Of a stretch of 45,412 nt of DNA, positions 1 through 7,102 are shown one piece after another. This DNA comes from DATBRC01 sp036560485 (GTDB lineage: Bacteria > Pseudomonadota > Gammaproteobacteria > Burkholderiales > Burkholderiaceae_D). Every line of letters begins with the position of its first letter. The first letter of the stretch is position 1. The stretch lies in contig DATBRC010000011.1 of assembly GCA_036560485.1 (NCBI GenBank), forward strand, positions 1 through 45,412, read 5' to 3'. The position numbers and the translations under genes were made by a program. The notes under the pieces are model-generated. The model worked only from the letters and a program-made list of their open reading frames with translations, made no database searches and was not told the DNA's origin.

Positions 1-1
1 C

Positions 2-517
2 GGCATCTATATTGCTGCGATGAGAAATCAGCCGATCAAGCGTTTGATACTCAATGACATTGGGCCGTTCGTGTCACAAAAAGAACTGGTGGAGATCGCC
101 AATTACATCGGCAAAGACGAGCGCTTTCACAATCATGATGAGGTCGAAGCACACCTCCGCAAACTCTATCCAAAATTCGGCAACCTCTCCAATGAGCAAT
201 GGCGTCACCTTGCGCGCGTAGGCTCGCTTGAAACAAGCGATGGCGACATGCGCCTTGCCTACGATCCACGCATTCGGGAATATTTCAGCAAAATGGCGTT
301 CGATTTCAAGATCTGGGATCTGTGGGAAAAAATTGATATCCCGGTGCTGATTTTGCGTGGCTCGGAATCGGGCATCCTGACACAGAATACGTTGGATGAA
401 ATGCTGCGGCGTAATCCCAAAGCACGCGCACATGTGTTCGAGGGTATTGGGCATGCACCACCGCTCATGTCGGGCGATCAAATCGATGTAGTACTCGACT
501 TTATTTCAAATGGTTGA
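2..517 (+). CDS. Alpha/beta hydrolase, 3' part only
   Basis: The reading frame is open from the first bases of the window, so the N-terminal half, including the nucleophile elbow, lies outside. The visible part reads GIYIAAMRNQP followed by LILNDIGPFV, which is the typical stretch just after the nucleophile in alpha/beta hydrolases of the 3-oxoadipate enol-lactonase/haloperoxidase type. Near the end, ILRGSESGIL is the usual acidic-residue strand and FEGIGHAPPLM carries the expected catalytic histidine. The substrate cannot be told from this part. It ends 6 bp from the convergent acyl-CoA synthetase, with no terminator visible between them. Confidence 0.8.
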   Translation, partial: GIYIAAMRNQPIKRLILNDIGPFVSQKELVEIANYIGKDERFHNHDEVEAHLRKLYPKFGNLSNEQWRHLARVGSLETSDGDMRLAYDPRIREYFSKMAFDFKIWDLWEKIDIPVLILRGSESGILTQNTLDEMLRRNPKARAHVFEGIGHAPPLMSGDQIDVVLDFISNG

Positions 518-523
518 ATCCCT

Positions 524-2176
524 TCAAGCAGTCGGCAATTTGTAATCCTTAAACTGCTCGCGCATTTTATTTTTCAAGATCTTGCCGGTTGCACCGACCG
601 GCAACGCATCGACAAATGTGACATCATCAGGCGTCCACCACTTGGCGATTTTACCGTCATAGAACTTGATGAGCTCTTCTTTGCTGACTTCCGCACCGGG
701 ACGTTTCACGACAATCAACAATGGTCGTTCATCCCACTTGGGATGGAACACACCAATGCATGCTGCCTGCAATACTGCCGGATGCGCCATCGCGATATTT
801 TCCAAATCGATTGAGCCTATCCATTCGCCGCCCGACTTGATGACGTCCTTACTGCGGTCGGTGATCTGCATATAACCATTGGCATCAATGGTCGCCACAT
901 CGCCGGTTGGGAACCAACCATCTTCCAGCACATCACCGCCTTCTTGCCTGAAATAATTCTGAATAACCCACGGACCTTTGACCGATAGATTGCCGAACGT
1001 TTTGCCATCCCATGGAAGTTCTTTTCCATCCGCATCGACAATTTTCATATCCACACCAAAGATCACGTGACCTTGTTTCCCAAGTATGGCTGCCTGCTCT
1101 TCATCCGACAGTAACAAATGCTTGGGCTGTAATACACAAGTCGTGCCGATCGGTGAAATTTCGGTCATGCCCCACGCGTGCAGAACCTGCACATCATATT
1201 CATGCCGAAACGTTTTCATCATGGCCGGCGGACAGGTTGAGCCGCCGATGATCGTGCGTTCCAGCGATGTGAATTTCAGATTGTTTTGCTTCACATGATT
1301 CAACAATCCCAGCCAGATTGTTGGCACGCCGGCTGCCAACGTCACCTTCTCTTGTTCCATCAATTCAAATATTGATTTGCCATCCAATGCAGCACCAGGA
1401 AACACCAGTTTCCCTCCGGTGAAGGGCACTGAATATGGCAATCCCCATGCGTTGACATGGAACATCGGCACAACCGGCATCACTGACTCATGCACTGACA
1501 AGTGCAAAGAATCCGGCATGGCAGACGCATACGAATGCAAAATGGTGGACCGGTGCGAATACAACGCACCTTTCGGATTACCCGTCGTACCGGAGGTATA
1601 ACATAAACTCGATGCCGAGTTTTCATCGAAAACCGGCCACGTAAACTGATCAGTATGATTTGCAATCAATTCTTCGTAACACAACAGATTCGCAATCCTG
1701 CTTTCTTTTGGCATATGATCGCGATCACTCATCAAGACAAATCCTTTGACCGTTTTACACAGCGGAGCAAAAGCTTCCACCAACGGTAGAAAATTCAGAT
1801 CGAAAAATAAATATTGATCTTCGGCGTGATTGGCGATGTAGGCAATCTGCTCAGCATGCAAGCGAGGATTAATCGTGTGCAGCACCGCATCAGAACCGGA
1901 AACGGCGTAATACATTTCCAAATGCCGGTAGCCGTTCCATGCGAGCGATGCGACGCGATCACCCATTTTCACGCCGAGTTTTGCCAATGCATTGGCCAAT
2001 TGCCTTGAACGTTTGTGACAGTCGCGATATGTATACCGATGAATATCGCCCTCCACCCGGCGCGAGACAATTTCATGGTCTCCGAAATGACGGTCAGCAT
2101 GCTGAATGATGCTGGAAATGAGCAAAGGCTGGCTCATCATTTGACCCATCAATGGGCTTTTCTGATATTCCGACAT
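524..2176 (-). CDS. AMP-forming acyl-CoA synthetase (medium/long-chain fatty acid CoA ligase, AlkK-like)
   Basis: This 550-residue protein should activate a fatty acid to its acyl-CoA through an acyl-adenylate. It shows the ANL-superfamily signatures in order: the phosphate-binding loop YTSGTTGNPKG, the HAWGMTE adenylate motif, the GWFPTGDVATID motif, the hinge DRSKDVIKSGGEW, and the C-terminal catalytic lysine in GATGKILKNKM. Overall style resembles medium-chain AlkK-type ligases; chain length is not decided by sequence. The frame extends upstream to 2278, but the ATG at 2176 is preceded by GGAGA at good spacing and gives the usual family N-terminus. A putative promoter with an embedded palindrome lies about 120 bp upstream, suggesting repression by a fatty-acid-responsive regulator. 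Confidence 0.9.
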   Translation of the reverse strand: MSEYQKSPLMGQMMSQPLLISSIIQHADRHFGDHEIVSRRVEGDIHRYTYRDCHKRSRQLANALAKLGVKMGDRVASLAWNGYRHLEMYYAVSGSDAVLHTINPRLHAEQIAYIANHAEDQYLFFDLNFLPLVEAFAPLCKTVKGFVLMSDRDHMPKESRIANLLCYEELIANHTDQFTWPVFDENSASSLCYTSGTTGNPKGALYSHRSTILHSYASAMPDSLHLSVHESVMPVVPMFHVNAWGLPYSVPFTGGKLVFPGAALDGKSIFELMEQEKVTLAAGVPTIWLGLLNHVKQNNLKFTSLERTIIGGSTCPPAMMKTFRHEYDVQVLHAWGMTEISPIGTTCVLQPKHLLLSDEEQAAILGKQGHVIFGVDMKIVDADGKELPWDGKTFGNLSVKGPWVIQNYFRQEGGDVLEDGWFPTGDVATIDANGYMQITDRSKDVIKSGGEWIGSIDLENIAMAHPAVLQAACIGVFHPKWDERPLLIVVKRPGAEVSKEELIKFYDGKIAKWWTPDDVTFVDALPVGATGKILKNKMREQFKDYKLPTA

Positions 2177-2291
2177 GGTGTCTCCGATTAATTTTTTACA
2201 TCTTGCGCATTGAGTATATGCGCAGCTTACTCGACGAAGCTTAATTGAATGCCGAATGTGCGGCATCCTTCTCTTCAAAGATGCAAAGATA

Positions 2292-2321
2292 ACAATAGCA
2301 CGATCGTACTAAAATAAACAA
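2292..2321 (-). promoter_or_regulatory. Putative promoter of the acyl-CoA synthetase with overlapping operator
   Basis: Read on the minus strand, TTGTTT (2321-2316) and TATTGT (2297-2292) are separated by 18 bp. The spacer is filled by the palindrome at 2296-2311, TAGCACGATCGTACTA, whose two halves match at all but one symmetric pair. An operator lying between -35 and -10 is the standard layout for repression. The palindrome and its location are seen; promoter activity is inferred from weak hexamers. Confidence 0.45.
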
Positions 2322-2436
2322 CGTCTTTCCATGATGCGTCGCAATATCGGCTGACATAGAATGGCATGTGCACTTCTCTGTCAAAATACACATTCGTACA
2401 ATCCAAAGTCAGCCCAAATTTTTATGGGCCAAAAAT

Positions 2437-3888
2437 ATGCTTTCTTTACGCAATACATTCGCCAATTTACCCGAAGCGTTTTATACAAAACTTCTGCCGA
2501 CACAGTTACCTGAACCGTATTTGGTTTGTGCCAATGAATCTGCTGCCAAATTGATCAATCTTGATCCGAAACAATTCGACACTCAGGATTTCATCGATAT
2601 TTTCAGCGGCAATCGCACGTTGCCTGAATCCACACCGCTAGCCGCCGTTTATTCGGGCCATCAATTTGGCATATGGGCAGGTCAACTCGGCGATGGCCGT
2701 GCGATCTTGCTGGGTGACGCGGAAAGTGAATACGGAAAATTTGAAGTACAACTAAAAGGTGCCGGTCTGACGCCCTACTCTCGCATGGGTGACGGCCGTG
2801 CAGTGCTGCGCTCATCGATACGCGAATTTCTGTGCTCGGAAGCAATGGCTGCACTGGGCATTCCGACATCACGCGCGCTTTGTGTGATCGGTTCGGACAT
2901 GCGCGTGATGCGCGAGGCGCCGGAAACGACTGCAGTGACGACACGTCTCGCCCCCAGCTTTGTACGCTTCGGATCTTTTGAACATTGGTATTACAACCGC
3001 AATCAAGACGCGCTGAAAACACTGGCCGACTATGTGATCAATGCATTTTATCCAGCACTAAAAAACAGCGCCAATCCTTACCAAGCTTTTCTGCAAGAAG
3101 TCACACGGCGCACTGCGCACATGGTCGCACAATGGCAGGCAGTAGGCTTTATGCATGGCGTCATGAATACCGACAACATGTCGATTCTGGGACTGACGAT
3201 CGACTATGGTCCATTCGGTTTCATGGAAGCTTTTGATGCCAACCATATCTGCAATCATACCGACCAGCAGGGGCGTTATTCCTACAGCATGCAACCGCAG
3301 ATAGCACATTGGAACTGTTATGCGCTTGGACAAGCGCTTCTACCTTTGATTGGTAACGTAGATGACGTGCAAGCCGCACTAGCCGACTATAAAGGTGAAT
3401 ACGAAACGAAACTGGATAACTTGTTACATGCCAAATTAGGATTAATGACCAAGCAGGTTGATGACGAAAAATTAATTGATGCAATGTTTTTACTGATGCA
3501 AAACAGCCATGTTGATTTCACGTTATTTTTCAGGCGATTAGGCAATTTACAAGTGGAAAATCCAGGATCCGATGAACCTTTGCGGGATCTGTTTATTGAT
3601 CGTCCAAGGTTCGATGCATGGGCACAACAATATCGTATGCGGCTGAGACAAGAAAATAGCGAAGACCATCAGCGCCGTCTTGCAATGCATGCAGTCAACC
3701 CCAAATTCATACTGCGCAACTACCTTGCGCAAATCGCCATTGAAAAGGCGCAAAATAAAGACTTTTCAGAAATCGAACGACTGCGTAAGGTATTGGAAGC
3801 TCCATTCGACGAACAACCGGAGAACGCGCATTATGCCGATCTCCCCCCGGACTGGGCCAGTCAATTGGAAGTAAGTTGCTCATCTTGA
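2437..3888 (+). CDS. selO: Protein adenylyltransferase SelO (YdiU family)
   Basis: SelO is a pseudokinase-fold enzyme that transfers AMP from ATP to protein hydroxyl groups; in E. coli it is tied to redox homeostasis and S-glutathionylation. The 483 residues starting MLSLRNTFANLPEAFY match the family length. Signatures include HQFGIWAGQLGDGRA, GAGLTPYSRMGDGRAVLRSS (nucleotide-binding region), HGVMNTDNMS with the catalytic aspartate, and DYGPFGFMEAFD with the metal-binding aspartate. The C-terminus ends in SCSS: the cysteine sits where animal SelO has selenocysteine. The frame is open back to 2368, but the ATG at 2437 gives the usual start. The gene is 12 bp upstream of msrB, probably in the same transcript. 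Confidence 0.93.
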   Translation: MLSLRNTFANLPEAFYTKLLPTQLPEPYLVCANESAAKLINLDPKQFDTQDFIDIFSGNRTLPESTPLAAVYSGHQFGIWAGQLGDGRAILLGDAESEYGKFEVQLKGAGLTPYSRMGDGRAVLRSSIREFLCSEAMAALGIPTSRALCVIGSDMRVMREAPETTAVTTRLAPSFVRFGSFEHWYYNRNQDALKTLADYVINAFYPALKNSANPYQAFLQEVTRRTAHMVAQWQAVGFMHGVMNTDNMSILGLTIDYGPFGFMEAFDANHICNHTDQQGRYSYSMQPQIAHWNCYALGQALLPLIGNVDDVQAALADYKGEYETKLDNLLHAKLGLMTKQVDDEKLIDAMFLLMQNSHVDFTLFFRRLGNLQVENPGSDEPLRDLFIDRPRFDAWAQQYRMRLRQENSEDHQRRLAMHAVNPKFILRNYLAQIAIEKAQNKDFSEIERLRKVLEAPFDEQPENAHYADLPPDWASQLEVSCSS

Positions 3889-3900
3889 ACTGAACTGATC

Positions 3901-4323
3901 ATGACAAACAAAGTACACAAAACCGACGCCGAGTGGAAAGCGATGCTGAAACCGCTCGATTATCAAGTGACCCGCCATGCCGACACCGAGCGCGCTTTCA
4001 CCGGCCGTTACTGGGATCATCATGAACATGGCATTTACACCTGTGTATGCTGTGGCACGCCGTTGTTTGAATCGGATACAAAATTTGATTCGGGATGCGG
4101 ATGGCCCAGTTATTTCAAGGCAATCAATCCTGAAAATGTAACAGAGCGTGTTGATCGGACTCACGGTATGATTCGTACCGAGATTTTATGCAATGTGTGC
4201 GATGCGCATTTGGGGCATGTGTTTCCCGATGGACCGCCGCCCACTGGATTGCGTTATTGCATTAATTCTGCATCGCTAAATTTTGAACCAATGCCATCCT
4301 CAAAAGATCAACATCAAAAATGA
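3901..4323 (+). CDS. msrB: Peptide-methionine (R)-S-oxide reductase MsrB
   Basis: MsrB reduces the R epimer of methionine sulfoxide in proteins, using thioredoxin. The 140-residue protein has the two zinc-binding CxxC pairs (CVCCG and CNVCD), the SGCGWPSYF motif, HLGHVFPDGP, and the RYCINSASLNF segment with the catalytic cysteine. It follows selO by 12 bp and its stop codon overlaps the yciB start in an ATGA arrangement, so translation of the three genes is probably coupled. No signal peptide is present, so it should be cytoplasmic. Family assignment is firm. Confidence 0.96.
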   Translation: MTNKVHKTDAEWKAMLKPLDYQVTRHADTERAFTGRYWDHHEHGIYTCVCCGTPLFESDTKFDSGCGWPSYFKAINPENVTERVDRTHGMIRTEILCNVCDAHLGHVFPDGPPPTGLRYCINSASLNFEPMPSSKDQHQK

Positions 4324-4940
4324 AATTTTTATTCGACCTTTTCCCTGTTATTTTTCTTTTCGGCATGTTCAAGTGGGGAGAAGGTCATCCCGATGCAGCG
4401 CAATCAATTCTGACGCAATATTTATCCGGCTTTATATCGGGTGGTGTTGTGCCATTGGATCAAGCACCGATCATCCTCGCTACTGCAGTGGCAATCCTGG
4501 CCACCATTTGCCAGATCAGCTACTTGCTATTACGCGGTAAAAAGATCGATGCCATGCTGTGGTTATCGCTGCTTATCATCAGCGTTTTTGGCGGCGCCAC
4601 CATTTATTTTCACAATGCCGCATTCATTAAATGGAAACCGACTGTCCTCTACTGGACTTTTGGAGTCGTGCTGTTCTTCAGTCAAGCCATCCTTAAAAAG
4701 AACATGATCCGAACCATGCTGGAAGAACAAATCTCATTGCCGGATCTGGTATGGCAACGCCTCAGTACTGCATGGGCTGCTTTTTTTGTAGTAATGGGAT
4801 TGATCAATTTGTATGTTGCCTTTAATTTCTCCACGGCGACATGGGTTAACTTCAAATTATTCGGATTCACAGGACTCATGCTTGCCTTCGTGCTTGGACA
4901 GAGTCTGTTTTTGTCGAAACATGTTGAGGAACCCAAGTGA
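4320..4940 (+). CDS. yciB: Inner-membrane septation/envelope protein YciB (IspZ)
   Basis: This 206-residue protein starts MKFLFDLFPVIFLFGMFKWGE and consists of about five to six hydrophobic segments, as expected for YciB/IspZ, an inner membrane protein needed for normal septation and envelope integrity in some enterobacteria and Shigella. Other family-like stretches are VFGGATIYFHNAAFIKWKPT and the C-terminal FKLFGFTGLMLAF. Both ends overlap neighbours by four bases (ATGA with msrB, GTGA with the bolA-family gene), indicating an operon. Its molecular activity is not established. Confidence 0.93.
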   Translation: MKFLFDLFPVIFLFGMFKWGEGHPDAAQSILTQYLSGFISGGVVPLDQAPIILATAVAILATICQISYLLLRGKKIDAMLWLSLLIISVFGGATIYFHNAAFIKWKPTVLYWTFGVVLFFSQAILKKNMIRTMLEEQISLPDLVWQRLSTAWAAFFVVMGLINLYVAFNFSTATWVNFKLFGFTGLMLAFVLGQSLFLSKHVEEPK

Positions 4941-5212
4941 CTATTCGTGAAGAGCTGATTCAGGAGAAATTGCGGGCAACTTTTTCCCCTTTGGAGTGCC
5001 AAATCGAGAATGAATCGGCATTGCATGCAGGACATGCCGGTGCGGCATCAGGCGGGGGGCATTACCGTTTGCGTCTGGTTTCCGCGGCCTTTGAAGGGCA
5101 AAACCGCATAACCAGGCATAGGTTGGTGTATGATTGCCTGAGTGACATGATGCAATCAGATATTCATGCATTGGTCATCATTGCATTAGCTCCATCTGAA
5201 ATTTCAAGTTAA
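4937..5212 (+). CDS. BolA-family protein
   Basis: The 91-residue protein begins at a GTG that overlaps the yciB stop codon (GTGA). It has the BolA fold signature: an N-terminal helix (IQEKLRATF), the SALHAGH segment, a glycine-rich GGGHYRLRLVS strand, the RHRLVYDCL helix, and the conserved IHALVIIALAP with the ligand histidine. BolA-type proteins pair with monothiol glutaredoxins to handle [2Fe-2S] clusters and influence cell shape and stress response. Which paralog (BolA or IbaG) it represents cannot be settled. The link with msrB and yciB supports a redox/envelope role. Confidence 0.9.
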   Translation: MTIREELIQEKLRATFSPLECQIENESALHAGHAGAASGGGHYRLRLVSAAFEGQNRITRHRLVYDCLSDMMQSDIHALVIIALAPSEISS

Positions 5213-5271
5213 AATCCAATTCGTTTTAGCGTCACCATTTTTAACACCCTTTCCCTATTTAGGAATTGATA

Positions 5272-6051
5272 ATGACTTTAAAAACTGCCCGCTTACTGGC
5301 TCTACTTATTGCAACTGTTGCTCTGCCTGTTTTCGCGCAAAACGTTGCCGTCGTAAATGGAAAACCCATTCCAACCAGCCGCTCTGATTTCATGCTGAAA
5401 GTATTAGCCGCGCAAGGGAAAACCGATTCACCGGAATTACGCGAACAAATTAAACAAGAACTGATCAATCGCGAAGTGTTGGCTCAAGAAGCAAAAAAAC
5501 AAGGTGTAGGACTGGAGCCTGAAGTCAAAGAACAAATCGACATGCAGAGCCAGCTGATTTTGATTCGTGCCCTCATTGCTGATTACGCGAAAAAGAATCC
5601 GGTTTCAGATGCAGCTGTTAAAGCGGAATACGACAAAGCCAAGGCAGATACATCCAATGAGAAGGAATATCATGCGCGTCATATCCTGGTAGACAAGGAA
5701 GATGAAGCAAAAGCGATCATCGCCAAATTGAAAGCCGGTGAGAAATTTGAAACCTTGGCCAAACAGTCGAAAGACACCGGCAGCGCCGAAAATGGCGGTG
5801 ACCTGGATTGGTCTTCACCAAAAGGCTATGTACCGGAATTTTCTGCAGCAATGACAAAATTGGAAAAAGGACAAATTACCGAGACGCCAGTCAAGACGCA
5901 GTTCGGTTATCACATCATCAAGTTGGAAGATGTACGCAATGCACAGATACCTGCGTTTGACGAAGTCAAAGATAAAATCAAGCAATCTCTTGAACAGCAA
6001 AAGCTGCTGGCATATCAGCAGGACTTGATGAAGAAAGCGAAAATTAAATAA
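5272..6051 (+). CDS. Periplasmic parvulin-type peptidyl-prolyl isomerase, first copy
   Basis: This 259-residue secreted isomerase should assist folding of periplasmic and outer-membrane proteins. A signal peptide (MTLKTARLLALLIATVALP) with likely cleavage after VFA precedes a SurA-like N-terminal helical region starting NVAVVNGKPIP. The parvulin domain runs from about residue 130: YHARHILV with the conserved histidine, NGGDLDW, and FGYHIIKLEDV with the second histidine. The ATG at 5272 is chosen because AGGAA at 5261 is well spaced; a TTG six bases earlier is less likely. It is followed by a strong terminator and then by a paralog of similar length. Confidence 0.93.
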   Translation: MTLKTARLLALLIATVALPVFAQNVAVVNGKPIPTSRSDFMLKVLAAQGKTDSPELREQIKQELINREVLAQEAKKQGVGLEPEVKEQIDMQSQLILIRALIADYAKKNPVSDAAVKAEYDKAKADTSNEKEYHARHILVDKEDEAKAIIAKLKAGEKFETLAKQSKDTGSAENGGDLDWSSPKGYVPEFSAAMTKLEKGQITETPVKTQFGYHIIKLEDVRNAQIPAFDEVKDKIKQSLEQQKLLAYQQDLMKKAKIK

Positions 6052-6076
6052 ATTTTCCTCTTTAAAAAACCTTGAG

Positions 6077-6102
6077 AAGCGCTCGATCGAGCGCTTTTTT
6101 TT
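6077..6102 (+). terminator. Rho-independent terminator after first isomerase gene
   Basis: AAGCGCTC and GAGCGCTT form a perfect 8-bp stem around GATC and are followed directly by a run of eight T on the plus strand. It closes the selO-msrB-yciB-bolA-isomerase run, or at least the isomerase transcript. Confidence 0.9.
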
Positions 6103-6132
6103 AATCGATCAAAACACAAAGCCAATTCAAGT

Positions 6133-6169
6133 AGCACTCATTTCATGAATAGCCGTGTGATGCGTTCTA
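6133..6169. repeat. Solo end of the palindromic element found upstream of dadA
   Basis: These 37 bases align without gaps to 11426-11462, the left end of the nested element, with 31 identities, including CTCATTTCAT and TGATGCGTTCTA. The remainder of the element is not present here. It lies in the 200-bp gap between the two isomerase genes, upstream of the second copy. Confidence 0.7.
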
Positions 6170-6252
6170 GTATATTATTGCCTTCCACGTGCATACGGCG
6201 CCGCTTCAATCCAGCAGTTTCTATTCAACGGTTCTCATATTAGGAATACATA

Positions 6253-7041
6253 ATGACTTTACAACCTGCCCGCTTACTCATGGTTCTACTTGTAGCCGCG
6301 GCTCTCCCGGCATTTGCAGATAATAATGTAGCCGTCGTTAATGGCAAGCCTATTCCTGCAGCCACTGTTGATGCGATGGTCAAAGCGCAAGCTGCACATG
6401 GAAAACCGGATACGCCTGAATTACGCGCGCAATTGAAACAACAGCTCATCAATATTCAACTTCTGGCACAAGAAGGAACAAGATTGGGGCTCGACAAAAA
6501 GACAGAAGTCAAAAGTGAAATAGACTTGGCTCGCAGCGAAATTGTTGCACGTGCAATGATTGCCGATTTCGCGAAAAAAAATGTCCCTACAGATGCCGAA
6601 ATCAAGGCCGAGTACGAAAAATATAAAACCCAGTTAACAGGCACCAAAGAGTACCATGCGCATCAATTGGTATTCGATAAGGAAGAAGATGCCAAGGATG
6701 TAATCAGCAAGCTGAAAGGCGGCGCAAAATTTGAGGAAATGGCAAAGCGATCGAAGGATACCAGCGCTATTACCAACGGTGGTGATTTGGATTGGGCGCT
6801 ACCGGCTAAATATCCAAAGCCGTTTGCAGACGCAATGGTCGCTCTTCAAAAAGGCCAGCTGACCGATACTCCTGTTAAAACCCAATTCGGTTATCACGTG
6901 ATCAGGCTGGATGATACTCGCTCCACCAAAATTGCTTCGTTTGAAGAAATCAAGCCGACAATTTCATCATGGTTAACTCAGAAGAAGCTCCAAACATTCC
7001 AACAAGAGTTGACCAAGAAAGCAAAGATTCAAGATAAATAA
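6253..7041 (+). CDS. Periplasmic parvulin-type peptidyl-prolyl isomerase, second copy
   Basis: A 262-residue paralog of the preceding gene, with the same plan: signal peptide MTLQPARLLMVLLVAAALP with likely cleavage after AFA, NVAVVNGKPIP, a helical N-terminal region and a C-terminal parvulin domain. AGGAA at 6242 supports the ATG. The C-terminal FGYHVIRLDD keeps one conserved histidine, but the stretch equivalent to YHARHILV in the first copy reads YHAHQLVF, so the usual HIL histidine is replaced by glutamine. It may have reduced or altered isomerase activity and act mainly as a chaperone (inference). A separate promoter is likely because a terminator precedes it. Confidence 0.9.
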   Translation: MTLQPARLLMVLLVAAALPAFADNNVAVVNGKPIPAATVDAMVKAQAAHGKPDTPELRAQLKQQLINIQLLAQEGTRLGLDKKTEVKSEIDLARSEIVARAMIADFAKKNVPTDAEIKAEYEKYKTQLTGTKEYHAHQLVFDKEEDAKDVISKLKGGAKFEEMAKRSKDTSAITNGGDLDWALPAKYPKPFADAMVALQKGQLTDTPVKTQFGYHVIRLDDTRSTKIASFEEIKPTISSWLTQKKLQTFQQELTKKAKIQDK

Positions 7042-7044
7042 AAT

Positions 7045-7074
7045 AAAAAAGGCGCTGCAAAGAGCGCCTTTTTT
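7045..7074. terminator. Bidirectional terminator between second isomerase gene and purL
   Basis: GGCGCT (7051-7056) and AGCGCC (7063-7068) form a stem flanked by six A on the left and six T on the right, so it can act for the rightward isomerase gene and for leftward purL, which ends at 7103. Confidence 0.88.
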
Positions 7075-7102
7075 ATTGTGCTGGGATATGTGAGATAAAA
7101 AA

